The translations under genes were made by a program, and so were the position numbers. A stretch of 23,405 bases of DNA, from assembly GCA_964581415.1 (NCBI GenBank), contig CAZOOJ010000021.1:1-23405 (forward strand). Direction: 5' to 3'. This document shows, one piece after another, positions 1-6,893 of this stretch; position 1 is the stretch's first letter; each line of letters begins with the position of its first letter. The notes under the pieces were generated by a model. The model worked only from the letters and a program-made list of their open reading frames with translations, did not search any database and was not told where the DNA came from. This stretch comes from CAYTGG01 sp964581415 (GTDB lineage Archaea > Nanobdellota > Nanobdellia > Pacearchaeales > GW2011-AR1).

Positions 1-182
1 TTGCTTATAAGCTCAACTAAATCTGTTTGTCCTAAAAACATGCTTCTGCAACAGAATCTTTCCAAACCCAAAGCATCTAAAACTTTTTTTGGAGACTCTC
101 CTTCAGAAGTTCTTTTCTTAAATTCCTCCCAGAGATGCGCTATGGGACGTCCACATGAAAAACAGCGAATTGGTATTATCAT
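1..182 (-). CDS. rpoN: RNA polymerase subunit RpoN (Rpb10 homologue), 3' end cut by window edge
   Basis: Small zinc-binding subunit of archaeal RNA polymerase, part of the RpoD-RpoL-RpoN-RpoP assembly platform. Reading the minus strand from ATG at 182 gives 60 complete codons beginning MIIPIRCFSCGRPIAHLWEE. The family zinc site is visible: C7-x2-C10 near the N-terminus and the adjacent pair C44-C45 in the RFCCRSMF segment. The protein is open at base 1; the family is usually 60-75 residues, so only a few residues are missing. The plus-strand frame over the same bases is a shadow. In most archaea rpoN directly follows uS9; here it lies about 10 kb away on the opposite strand, divergent from an ABC transporter. 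Very sure of the family. Confidence 0.95.
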   Translation of the reverse strand, partial: MIIPIRCFSCGRPIAHLWEEFKKRTSEGESPKKVLDALGLERFCCRSMFLGQTDLVELIS

Positions 183-203
183 AATATATCTTTTATATTC
201 TCA

Positions 204-213
204 TTTTTAAAAC
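204..213 (-). promoter_or_regulatory. TATA box for rpoN
   Basis: Minus-strand GTTTTAAAAA is centred about 26 bases before the rpoN ATG at 182. This predicts transcription starting at or next to the start codon, a leaderless mRNA. The same spacing recurs for most first genes in this window. Confidence 0.5.
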
Positions 214-249
214 TTATGTTTTAAGCTCAAAAAAAGAAAAAAGAGTAAA

Positions 250-257
250 TTTAAATA
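250..257 (+). promoter_or_regulatory. TATA box for the ABC transporter cluster
   Basis: TTTAAATA is centred 26-27 bases before the ATG at 280, the archaeal TATA-to-start distance for a leaderless transcript. Together with the rpoN box it makes a compact divergent promoter region. Confidence 0.55.
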
Positions 258-279
258 TCACCCATCATCTCTGAAATTT

Positions 280-1008
280 ATGGAAAATATAATAGAACTC
301 AAAGATGTTGAGAGATATTATGAAATGGGGGAAACATTAGTAAAAGCTTTGGATTGTATTAATATTTCAATAAAAAAAAGAGATTTTGTCGCAATAATGG
401 GGCCTTCTGGTTCAGGTAAGAGCACAGGCATGAATTTAATAGGAAGTTTAGATTATGCTACAAAAGGAGAAATCTATCTTGATGGAAAAAATATAGAAGA
501 ATTAGAGGAATCTGAATTAGCACAAATAAGAGGCAAAAAGATAGGATTTATCTTCCAGCAATTTAATTTAATTCCAAATCTGAATGTTAAAGAAAATGTC
601 ATGCTTCCTATGCTTTTTCAGGAAGTAAATGAAGAAAAAAGAAAAGAAAGAGCTGAAAAACTTCTGAAGATAGTTGAATTAGAAAGTAGAGTAGATTATT
701 ATCCAAATAAACTTTCAGGAGGTGAAAGACAGAGAGTTGCAATTGCAAGAGCTTTGGCTAATGAACCTGAAGTTATTCTTGCTGATGAACCTACTGGAAA
801 TTTAGACACAAAAACAGGAGATAAAATTATGGATTTTTTGGAAAAATTAAATAAAAATGGAAAAACAATAATTGTTGTGACTCATGATATTGAATTAGCA
901 AAAAAATATGCAAATATAATTTATTATTTAAGAGATGGAAAGATTGAAAATGTTGAGAAAAAAATGGGAAATAAATGGAAAAAAGAAAAAAGTTCTTGTA
1001 AAGTTTAA
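280..1008 (+). CDS. ABC transporter ATP-binding protein, MacB/LolD type
   Basis: Cytoplasmic ATPase that powers the FtsX-type permeases encoded downstream. All ABC motifs are visible in the 242 residues: Walker A GPSGSGKST at 41-49, Q-loop FIFQQFNLIP around 90-99, signature LSGGERQRVAIARAL from 145, Walker B VILADEPTGNLD from 165 and the H-loop histidine in VVTHD at 202. Length is typical of LolD/MacB ATPase domains. The residues after Walker A read TGMN where most family members have TLLN, so one conserved leucine is glycine; this should not abolish nucleotide binding. The lysine-rich C-terminal tail from about 223 is extra. It heads a cluster with a secreted anchor protein and two permeases. 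Substrate cannot be read from sequence: lipoprotein, peptide or drug export are all possible. Confidence 0.93.
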   Translation: MENIIELKDVERYYEMGETLVKALDCINISIKKRDFVAIMGPSGSGKSTGMNLIGSLDYATKGEIYLDGKNIEELEESELAQIRGKKIGFIFQQFNLIPNLNVKENVMLPMLFQEVNEEKRKERAEKLLKIVELESRVDYYPNKLSGGERQRVAIARALANEPEVILADEPTGNLDTKTGDKIMDFLEKLNKNGKTIIVVTHDIELAKKYANIIYYLRDGKIENVEKKMGNKWKKEKSSCKV

Positions 1009-1057
1009 ATTAAATTTATAATTGTATTCATTAAATAGAAGTAACTAAAAAGAAAGA

Positions 1058-1065
1058 TTTATAAA
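1058..1065 (+). promoter_or_regulatory. TATA box that selects the downstream ATG (1087)
   Basis: TTTATAAA is centred 25-26 bases before the ATG at 1087 but only about 10 bases before the upstream in-frame ATG at 1072. Under the spacing seen at other genes here, transcription would start at about 1087, so the 1072 codon would not be in the mRNA made from this promoter. Confidence 0.5.
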
Positions 1066-1086
1066 ATATCAATGAGAAAAAAGAGA

Positions 1087-1398
1087 ATGAAAATACTTGT
1101 AATTAATAATCGGGAAGAATGGGAAAAAGCTGAAATTAACATAGGTGAAAAAGTTCAAATTAAAGATTTTACAGGAATTTTTATTAATGAAAAAAAACCT
1201 CATAATATAGATTATCATTCTCATAATTATTTAAATCCAACTTTAATAGTCTTAGATAAAAAAGAATTACCAATAAAAAAAGTAACTTTTTATGAAGATT
1301 TTAATAAATTTAGTGAATCAAAATTAACATTAGAAGATAATTTAATAGTTAATTCTATTAATTCCCCTAAGAGATATCAATTAGATAAAAAATCATAA
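1087..1398 (+). CDS. hypothetical protein, 103 residues
   Basis: I do not recognise this protein. It begins MKILVINNREEWEKAE, is soluble, rich in Lys, Asn and Ile, and has no Cys or membrane segment. The alternation of short hydrophobic strands (KILVIN, PTLIVLDK, KKVTFYED) suggests a small alpha/beta fold. An in-frame ATG at 1072 would add five basic residues (MRKKR), but the TATA box at 1058-1065 fits a leaderless start at 1087. The gene ends one base before the ATG of the secreted protein at 1400, so the two are probably co-transcribed; a role tied to the ABC exporter is possible only by position. Base composition matches its neighbours. Confidence 0.6.
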   Translation: MKILVINNREEWEKAEINIGEKVQIKDFTGIFINEKKPHNIDYHSHNYLNPTLIVLDKKELPIKKVTFYEDFNKFSESKLTLEDNLIVNSINSPKRYQLDKKS

Positions 1399-1399
1399 A

Positions 1400-2266
1400 A
1401 TGAACTCCAAATTTTTACTTATAATATTCACATTAATTTTTTTAGTTTTAACTTTAAATTCTGTATCAGCTCTGATTGTTGATGCAGATTATATTACAAT
1501 TTATCCTGGAGAGCAGGAAAATATTGAAATAGAAATTGAAAATAATATGAATTATGATATAGAAGATGTCTCTATTTCTTTGAATTTAGAAGAAATTCCT
1601 TTTATATCTATAGGAAGCTCTGAAAAAGACATTGATGATCTTGATGAAGATGATGATGATTCTGTAACATTTACTCTAAAAGCTTCAACAGATATTATTC
1701 CTGGAGATTATAATATTCCATATACAGTCAAATATATTAATGCTGAAAATTTAAATGCAACTCAAAAAGAAAAAACTGGAAGTTTTGGAATAAGAGTTAG
1801 TGCTAAAACAGAAATTGATTTTTCTGTTGAAACTGATAATGGAATTAGAGGGCAAAAAGGAAAAGTTTTATTAAAGATAGTAAATAAAGGTTTAGGAGAA
1901 GTGAAATTTGTCTCTGTTCAAATTTTTCCAGAAGGATTTGAATTAATTTCTTCTGAAAAAGTTTATATTGGAAATATAGATTCAGATGATTCTGACTTTG
2001 CAAGTTTTGAGGTTATTTTTAAAAACTCAGAGCCAAAATTAAATGCTAGAGTAGATTATAAGAATTTTGATAATGAAGATAAATCAGAAATAATAAATCT
2101 TCCTGTAAAAGTTTATACTTCAGAAGAAGCTTTAGAATTAGGATTAATAAGCAAAAGTAAAGCTGGATTGTATATTGGAATTGTTTTTGGACTTTTAATA
2201 ATCTGGTTTATTTATAGAAAAATTAAGAAAAGAAGAAGAAATAATAAAAATAGGAAAGGAATCTGA
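1400..2266 (+). CDS. secreted, membrane-anchored NEW3/COG1361-like protein
   Basis: A 288-residue extracytoplasmic protein. Residues 1-24 form a signal peptide (hydrophobic LLIIFTLIFLVLTL core, likely cleavage after SVSA). Two beta-rich repeats follow, about 25-130 and 133-240; the first opens with the phrase TIYPGEQENIEIEIENN and has an acidic insert (DDLDEDDDD near 80-87). Such PGE...I.IEN openings are typical of NPCBM-associated NEW3 / COG1361 S-layer-like domains. A single C-terminal membrane helix at about 255-272 is followed by a strongly basic cytoplasmic tail (KKRRRNNKNRK). In archaea proteins of this kind often accompany MacB-like permeases, which fits the ATPase upstream and permeases downstream. 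It may act as the adaptor that MacA provides in bacteria; that role is inference. Confidence 0.7.
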   Translation: MNSKFLLIIFTLIFLVLTLNSVSALIVDADYITIYPGEQENIEIEIENNMNYDIEDVSISLNLEEIPFISIGSSEKDIDDLDEDDDDSVTFTLKASTDIIPGDYNIPYTVKYINAENLNATQKEKTGSFGIRVSAKTEIDFSVETDNGIRGQKGKVLLKIVNKGLGEVKFVSVQIFPEGFELISSEKVYIGNIDSDDSDFASFEVIFKNSEPKLNARVDYKNFDNEDKSEIINLPVKVYTSEEALELGLISKSKAGLYIGIVFGLLIIWFIYRKIKKRRRNNKNRKGI

Positions 2267-2268
2267 GA

Positions 2269-2586
2269 ATGGAAGAAAAGAAAGAAGTTTATCAAGAAAA
2301 TTATTGTACGCAGTTAATTAAACATCCAAAAGAAGGATTAGCGTATCTTCCTGAAAGTTGGAAAAATTTTTATTTTTGTAGAGTTTCTAGAAGACCTTGT
2401 GTTGCTAGAGAAAAAGAAGATAATAGTCACAAGCCTATAATTAACAAAAAATTATTGAAGTTATGTCCAATATCTAATATTCCAGATGAAGTAGTGAATG
2501 ATTTATTTAAGAGTATAGCTAATTATAAAATCTTAGAGAAGTTTGGAAAACCTTTTGATTCTGAAAGAGAATTACCAGAGAGGTAA
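2269..2586 (+). CDS. hypothetical protein, 105 residues, cysteine-containing
   Basis: Unrecognised soluble protein beginning MEEKKEVYQENYCTQL. It has four cysteines (about positions 13, 37, 44 and 66), a number that could bind a metal, but they are not in CxxC pairs, so this is only a possibility. No membrane segment or signal peptide. The start ATG lies two bases after the preceding stop and is preceded by AGGAAAGGA, a plausible ribosome binding site. The gene sits inside the ABC exporter cluster between the anchor protein and the first permease, so co-transcription is likely. Its last codons carry the GAGGT ribosome binding site of the next gene. Confidence 0.6.
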   Translation: MEEKKEVYQENYCTQLIKHPKEGLAYLPESWKNFYFCRVSRRPCVAREKEDNSHKPIINKKLLKLCPISNIPDEVVNDLFKSIANYKILEKFGKPFDSERELPER

Positions 2587-2591
2587 CTTCC

Positions 2592-3806
2592 ATGTTCAGA
2601 GAATATTTCTCGTTATCACTAAAAAATCTTCGTAAGAGAGGATTAAGAAGCTGGTTAACAATTTTAGGAATTTTTATTGGTATTGCTGCTGTTGTAAGTT
2701 TAATCTCTTTAGGAGGTGCATTAAGAACAGCTGTAATAGGACAGTTCGGAAGTCTCTCAATAGATACACTAACAATTCAAAATGAAGGAACAGGTTTTGG
2801 ACCTCCTGGAAGCACTGTTATTGAAAAATTAGATGAAAATGATTTAAAGATTATTGAAGAAGTTGATGATGTTGAATTCGCTATTACAAGACTAATAAGA
2901 ATAGTAAAATTTGAATATGAGGGAATTTTAAAATTTGGATATATTACAGATATTCCTGAAGATAAAGAAAAAAGAAATTTTGTTTATGATTCTTTTAATG
3001 CAGAGATAAAAGAAGGAAAAATGTTAGAATCAGGAGAAACAAAAGAGATTATTTTAGGAAATGAATTTGCAAAGAATTTTTTTGAAGAAAAAATTAGAAT
3101 TGGGAAAAAAATAAAAATTAACAATAAGATTTTTGAAGTAAGTGGAATATTAGAAGAATCAAGCAGTTTTCAATTAAATAGTGTTGCTTTTATTTCTACA
3201 AAAAATTTAGAAGAATTATTAGAAATAGAAGATGAATATGATTTAATTGTTGCTAAAGTGAGGAATAAAGATAAAGTAGAGGAAGTTGCAGAAGAAATTG
3301 AAAGAAAATTAAGAGAAGATAGACATGAAAAAATTGGAGAAGAAAGTTTTAGTGTTGAAACACCTTTACAAGCTCTAGATTCTATTAACACTATTTTGAA
3401 TATTATCAATACAATTGTTATAGGTATAGCTATTATTTCTCTGATTGTTGGAGGTGTTGGAATTGCAAATACAATGTACACTTCTGTTTTAGAAAGAACA
3501 AGAGAGATTGGAGTAATGAAATCAATTGGTGCTAAAAATTCTGATATATTATGGATATTTTTAATTGAATCTGGTTTATTGGGTTTAGTTGGAGGAATTG
3601 TTGGAGCAGTTATTGGTTTAAGTGGAGCCATTGGAATTGCAAATATTGCAAATAATGCTTTAGGTGGAAATCTATTTAATGTTACAATTTCATATCCTCT
3701 ATTGTTAAGTGCAATTGGATTTTCTTTTTTTGTAGGAATAATTTTTGGAGTTTTTCCTGCTTTGCAAGCTTCTAAATTAAAGATAGTTGATGCTCTAAGA
3801 ACTTGA
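2592..3806 (+). CDS. ABC transporter permease, MacB/FtsX family (first of two)
   Basis: Membrane subunit of the exporter, 404 residues with the MacB layout. TM1 is at about 21-42 (WLTILGIFIGIAAVV), after the conserved LKNLRKRGLRSWLT lead-in. A large extracytoplasmic MacB_PCD domain spans about 43-270. The C-terminal FtsX domain has three helices at about 272-295, 322-350 and 368-392, and carries the family phrase GIANTMYTSVLERTREIGVMKSIGA. The protein ends with the typical PALQASKLKIVDALRT. GAGGT at the end of the preceding gene is a Shine-Dalgarno site about 8 bases before the ATG. The next permease starts three bases after this stop, so the two probably form a heterodimer. A 146-bp part of its FtsX domain is nearly identical to that in the next gene. 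Confidence 0.92.
   Translation: MFREYFSLSLKNLRKRGLRSWLTILGIFIGIAAVVSLISLGGALRTAVIGQFGSLSIDTLTIQNEGTGFGPPGSTVIEKLDENDLKIIEEVDDVEFAITRLIRIVKFEYEGILKFGYITDIPEDKEKRNFVYDSFNAEIKEGKMLESGETKEIILGNEFAKNFFEEKIRIGKKIKINNKIFEVSGILEESSSFQLNSVAFISTKNLEELLEIEDEYDLIVAKVRNKDKVEEVAEEIERKLREDRHEKIGEESFSVETPLQALDSINTILNIINTIVIGIAIISLIVGGVGIANTMYTSVLERTREIGVMKSIGAKNSDILWIFLIESGLLGLVGGIVGAVIGLSGAIGIANIANNALGGNLFNVTISYPLLLSAIGFSFFVGIIFGVFPALQASKLKIVDALRT
3459..3604 (+). repeat. 146-bp near-identical segment, copy 1 of 2
   Basis: Matches 4674-4819 with four mismatches in 146 bases, including perfect runs of 47 and 80 bases. It encodes the FtsX-domain segment GIANTMYTSVLERTREIG through LGLVGGIVG. The flanking parts of the two genes are clearly divergent. 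Confidence 0.9.
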
Positions 3807-3809
3807 AAA

Positions 3810-5024
3810 ATGAAATCAGAATATTTTAATATAGCATTTAAGAATCTAAAAAATAGAAAACTTCGAAGCTGGTTAACTGTAATTGGAATTTTTATATCAA
3901 TTGCAACAATCTTCACATTAATTTCTTTGTCTTTAGGACTTGAAAAAGCTGTGGAAGAGCAGTTTGAATTATTAGGAGCTGATAAATTTTTTATTCAACC
4001 TAAAACAGGTTTTTTAGCTTCTCCAGGAAGCACAGGAGTGACAATTCTTACAGAAGAAGATATTGAAGTTGTTTCAAAAGTAAATGGAATAAAAGATTAT
4101 TCTTATTTTGTAGCAGCCAATGCAAAAGTAGAATTTTCTGATGAAATTAGATATTTCATGGTTTGGGGAATTCCTCCAGAAAATCTAGAAGTTTATCTTG
4201 AAGTTGGTGCATTGAAAATTGAAGAAGGAAGATTTCTGGAAAAAGGAGATAAAAATTCTGTAATTTTAGGAAATCATTTTAAAACAAAAAATTTACTTGG
4301 AAGACAAATCAGAGTAGGAGACAAAATAGAGATAAATGGACAGAAAGTAAAAGTAAAAGGAATAATGGAGCTTATTGGAAACCCTGAAGATGATAAAGCA
4401 ATAATGATAGATATTGAAAGTTTTAGAGAAATATTTGAAATTCCTAACAGAGTTGATTATATTATGCTTCAAGTAGAAGAAGGTGAAGAGGTATCAGAGA
4501 TTGCGGAAAGAACTGAAAGAAAATTAAGAAAATTCAGGGATTTAAAAGAAGAAAATCAGGACTTTTCTATTTTAACATTAGATGAAATACTAGAAAGTTT
4601 TAAAAATATTTTAGGAATAATTACTTATTTTTTAGCAGGAATTGCAGCAATTTCTCTTTTAGTTGGTGCTATTGGAATTGCAAATACAATGTACACTTCT
4701 GTTTTAGAAAGAACAAGAGAAATTGGAGTTATGAAAGCTATTGGTGCTAAAAATTCTGATATATTATGGATATTTTTAATTGAATCTGGTTTATTGGGTT
4801 TAGTTGGAGGAATTGTTGGTATTATATTAGGATATGGAATAAGTAAAATGATAGAATTTATTATTATCACACAATTTGAAACAGAACTTCTTTCAATATC
4901 AGCACCTTTTTATTTGATTATTGGTTGTTTGATTTTCAGTTTTATAATTGGCTCAATATCAGGAACACTTCCTGCAATTCAAGCTAGCAGAACAAATGTT
5001 TCTGATGCTCTCAGATACGAATAA
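3810..5024 (+). CDS. ABC transporter permease, MacB/FtsX family (second of two)
   Basis: Second permease of the exporter, also 404 residues, paralogous to the preceding one. Lead-in LKNLRKRGLRSWLT is replaced by LKNRKLRSWLT, with TM1 at about 21-42. The extracytoplasmic MacB_PCD domain (about 43-265) differs strongly from that of its partner, while the FtsX domain repeats GIANTMYTSVLERTREIGVM and IESGLLGLVGGIVG almost unchanged. The end, PAIQASRTNVSDALRYE, is standard for the family. The ATG lies three bases after the previous stop, implying translational coupling. Different outer domains with a conserved membrane core fit a LolC/LolE-like heterodimer served by one ATPase; the substrate is unknown. 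Confidence 0.92.
   Translation: MKSEYFNIAFKNLKNRKLRSWLTVIGIFISIATIFTLISLSLGLEKAVEEQFELLGADKFFIQPKTGFLASPGSTGVTILTEEDIEVVSKVNGIKDYSYFVAANAKVEFSDEIRYFMVWGIPPENLEVYLEVGALKIEEGRFLEKGDKNSVILGNHFKTKNLLGRQIRVGDKIEINGQKVKVKGIMELIGNPEDDKAIMIDIESFREIFEIPNRVDYIMLQVEEGEEVSEIAERTERKLRKFRDLKEENQDFSILTLDEILESFKNILGIITYFLAGIAAISLLVGAIGIANTMYTSVLERTREIGVMKAIGAKNSDILWIFLIESGLLGLVGGIVGIILGYGISKMIEFIIITQFETELLSISAPFYLIIGCLIFSFIIGSISGTLPAIQASRTNVSDALRYE
4674..4819 (+). repeat. 146-bp near-identical segment, copy 2 of 2
   Basis: Partner of 3459-3604, offset by exactly 1215 bases, the length of one permease gene plus its spacer. Identity extends through synonymous positions. Confidence 0.9.
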
Positions 5025-5036
5025 TAAATAAAAAAA

Positions 5037-5044
5037 TTTATAAA
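5037..5044 (+). promoter_or_regulatory. TATA box for the zinc-ribbon gene
   Basis: TTTATAAA predicts a transcript starting near 5066, about 23 bases before the ATG at 5089. Unlike most genes here this one would have a short leader, and it has a matching Shine-Dalgarno site (AGAGG, 5078-5082, six bases before the ATG). Confidence 0.45.
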
Positions 5045-5088
5045 CTAAATTCTTCTTTAAATTAATTCAATTTAAAAAGAGGATTAAT

Positions 5089-5241
5089 ATGAAAAAATGC
5101 ATATATTGTGGAGCAGAACTCTCTGATGATTGTATAGTTGATTTTTGTGAAAAATGTGGTATAGGTGTTTTTGGAAGAAAGATGTTTGATGCAATAATTA
5201 GAAATATGAAAGAAGCAAAATTAAGAGGAGATTTATCCTAA
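5089..5241 (+). CDS. small zinc-ribbon protein, 50 residues
   Basis: A 50-codon gene beginning MKKCIYCGAELSDDCIVDFC. Four cysteines form two knuckles, C4-x2-C7 (CIYCG) and C20-x2-C23 (CEKCG), the spacing of a rubredoxin-like zinc ribbon. The C-terminal half (GRKMFDAIIRNMKEAKLRGDLS) looks like an amphipathic helix. It has its own TATA box and a good ribosome binding site (AGAGG, six bases before ATG), and fills the gap between the exporter cluster and eL21. Small proteins with this layout are frequent in DPANN genomes, where they may bind RNA, DNA or a protein partner; none of these can be chosen from sequence. Confidence 0.75.
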   Translation: MKKCIYCGAELSDDCIVDFCEKCGIGVFGRKMFDAIIRNMKEAKLRGDLS

Positions 5242-5272
5242 TTTTAAAAATTGATTCTAAAAAGACAACTTT

Positions 5273-5280
5273 TTTAAATA
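5273..5280 (+). promoter_or_regulatory. TATA box for the eL21-rpoF operon
   Basis: TTTAAATA centred about 24 bases before the eL21 ATG at 5300, again implying a leaderless first gene. Confidence 0.5.
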
Positions 5281-5299
5281 GATTATTTCTCGGTTATTT

Positions 5300-5557
5300 A
5301 TGATAAAAGGAAAACCAATAAGAAAAAAAGGAAAATTGCAGTTTAGCAAATATTTTCAGAATCTTCAAGAAGGCGATTATGTCTCTGTTATAAGAGAAAA
5401 ATCTTTACAAGCAAGATTTCCAAAAAGATTACAAGGTAAAACAGGAATAATTAGAGGAAAAAGAGGAAAAGTGTATATTGTTAAAGTCAAAGATGGAAAT
5501 AAAGAAAAAAAATTTTTAATAGAGCCAATACATTTAAAAAAAATAAAGCCTATTTAG
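5300..5557 (+). CDS. rpl21e: 50S ribosomal protein eL21
   Basis: Large-subunit protein shared by archaea and eukaryotes. The 85 residues show the family's SH3-like barrel signature: basic N-terminus (GKPIRKKGKLQFSKYFQ), then EGDYVSVI, the R-F-x-x-R-L-Q-G-K-T-G motif (RFPKRLQGKTGIIRGKRGK) and the closing hydrophobic strand before PIHLKKIKP. Archaeal members are usually about 95-100 residues, so this is slightly trimmed, mainly at the N-terminus. It heads the eL21 - rpoF - DUF655 cluster, an order widely conserved in archaea. The start is supported by the TATA box 24 bases upstream. Confidence 0.95.
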   Translation: MIKGKPIRKKGKLQFSKYFQNLQEGDYVSVIREKSLQARFPKRLQGKTGIIRGKRGKVYIVKVKDGNKEKKFLIEPIHLKKIKPI

Positions 5558-5567
5558 ATATGCAAAA

Positions 5568-5876
5568 ATGATAAAAAATAATGAACCAATTAGTATGATA
5601 GAAGCAGCAGAATACTTAGTTAAAACTGAAAAAAATAAAAGAGAAGAATTAAAAGGTTTTATTAAAAAATTTTCAAAATTAGATTTAAAAAGTGTTAAAG
5701 AATTAAAAGAAAAAATTGAAAAGTTAGATTTAATGAAAATAAAGAAAGAACAGATAGCAAAGATAATTGATTTAATGCCTGAAGATGAAGAGGATTTAAA
5801 TAAAATTTTTGTAGATGTAAGCTTAGATGAAGATGAAACAAAAAAGGTACTTGAAAAAATTAAAGAGAATAAATAA
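5568..5876 (+). CDS. rpoF: RNA polymerase subunit RpoF (Rpb4 homologue)
   Basis: Stalk subunit of archaeal RNA polymerase that pairs with RpoE (Rpb7) and helps open-complex formation and elongation. The 102-residue, all-helical protein has the family pattern: N-terminal segment with SMIEAAEYLVK, then a basic helix-rich middle, and the C-terminal HRDC-like helices with the phrase AKIIDLMPEDEEDLNKIF (about 63-80) that is diagnostic for Rpb4/RpoF. It begins 10 bases after eL21 and is followed 8 bases later by DUF655, the usual archaeal neighbours. Confidence 0.93.
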   Translation: MIKNNEPISMIEAAEYLVKTEKNKREELKGFIKKFSKLDLKSVKELKEKIEKLDLMKIKKEQIAKIIDLMPEDEEDLNKIFVDVSLDEDETKKVLEKIKENK

Positions 5877-5884
5877 AGAAGAAA

Positions 5885-6421
5885 ATGAAAAAAGAAGAAT
5901 ATGCAATAATATTAGAATATCTACCCAATGGATATCCTTTGGAAAAAAGAATGATTCCTGTAATACAAGCTATAGGAGAAAAAAGTTTAATTCTTTTGGA
6001 ATTAGTTCCTCGTAGAGGAGTAGAATTAGAAATTGGAGAAAGAGTTTATATAGGAGAAGGTAAAAGAGAAAAGATTTATTATATTCTTGGAAGACTTCCC
6101 AGAGAAAAGATTACAGAATCTGCAAAATATTCATTACAAGAATTTACAAAAAGAGTAGTAAAAGAGAGAGAAAAGGAATTCGTAGATTTCTTTAACACAG
6201 CAGAGGCTATAAACAAGAGAATTCATCAGATAGAATTAATTCCTGGATTTGGAAAAAAGCATATGAGAGAAATTTTAAAACAAAAAGAAGAAAAACCTTT
6301 TGAAAGTTTTGAAGAAATGAAAAAAAGAATTCAAAATCTTCCAGATCCTGCAAAAGCTATTGAAAAAAGAATTCTTCAAGAATTAACAAATTTTGAGAGA
6401 TACAATTTCTTTATACATTAA
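5885..6421 (+). CDS. DUF655 family protein (OB fold plus helix-hairpin-helix)
   Basis: A 178-residue conserved archaeal protein (COG1491). The first about 80 residues contain EYAIILEYLPNGYP and GERVYIGEG, which form the OB-fold-like part. The C-terminal half contains a helix-hairpin-helix, LIPGFGKKHMREILKQK (about 118-134), with the phrase PFESFEEMKKRIQNLPDP. Its genomic place after rpoF is conserved in archaea. A nucleic-acid-binding role is inferred from these domains; the biochemical function is not established to my knowledge. The gene ends one base before the uS13 start. Confidence 0.92.
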   Translation: MKKEEYAIILEYLPNGYPLEKRMIPVIQAIGEKSLILLELVPRRGVELEIGERVYIGEGKREKIYYILGRLPREKITESAKYSLQEFTKRVVKEREKEFVDFFNTAEAINKRIHQIELIPGFGKKHMREILKQKEEKPFESFEEMKKRIQNLPDPAKAIEKRILQELTNFERYNFFIH

Positions 6422-6422
6422 A

Positions 6423-6893
6423 ATGGAAAATTCTAAAACAGAAAAAGATAAACAAGAAGAAAAAATAATTAGAATTCTCTCTAAAGATATTAATGGAGGA
6501 ATGAGTGTTTACTCTGGTTTAACAAAAATAAAAGGAATTTCCTGGAGTTTCTCAAATGCAATTTGTAAGCTTTTAAAGATTGATAAAAAAAGAAAAATAA
6601 GCTCTTTGAGTAAAGAAGAAATAAAAAATATTACTGATTTAGTAAAAAATAACGAATTTCCAGCACATCTTAATAATCGAAGAAAAGATTTTGAAACAGG
6701 AAAGGATAAGCATATTATAGGAAGCGATTTAGAATTGCAAAAAGATTTTGATATAAAACGGTTAAAAAAAATAAAAAGTTATCGTGGATTCAGACATATG
6801 TCCAAACTTCCATCTAGAGGACAAAGAACAAAAGGAAATTTCAGACCAAACAGAAGAAAAGGAGCGGGAATTAAAAGAAAGAGTAAAAAATGA
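6423..6893 (+). CDS. rpsM: 30S ribosomal protein uS13
   Basis: Small-subunit head protein that contacts the P-site tRNA and forms a subunit bridge. The 156 residues include the helix-two-turn-helix phrase GLTKIKGISWSFSNAICK (about 33-50), the long helical middle and the basic C-terminal tail SYRGFRHMSKLPSRGQRTKGNFRPNRRKG, where RGQRTK is diagnostic. I take ATG at 6423, one base after the DUF655 stop. An in-frame TTG at 6393 would add ten residues unlike the family and overlap the previous gene. The first 15 residues (ENSKTEKDKQEE) are an extra charged N-terminus. First gene of the uS13-uS4-uS11 block. Confidence 0.96.
   Translation: MENSKTEKDKQEEKIIRILSKDINGGMSVYSGLTKIKGISWSFSNAICKLLKIDKKRKISSLSKEEIKNITDLVKNNEFPAHLNNRRKDFETGKDKHIIGSDLELQKDFDIKRLKKIKSYRGFRHMSKLPSRGQRTKGNFRPNRRKGAGIKRKSKK

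Noticed and set aside
1..210. Plus-strand open frame with a TTG start
   Set aside because: The minus strand encodes a clear RpoN with C7-C10 and C44-C45; the plus frame is its shadow.
3170..3916. Long minus-strand open frame across the two permeases
   Set aside because: It lies opposite well-supported FtsX permease coding sequence, has a biased Ile/Pro/Ser composition typical of antisense frames, and a similar frame appears opposite the second permease only because the two genes share sequence.
6393..6422. TTG start adding ten residues to uS13
   Set aside because: It overlaps DUF655, adds residues unlike the family, and an ATG lies one base after the DUF655 stop.
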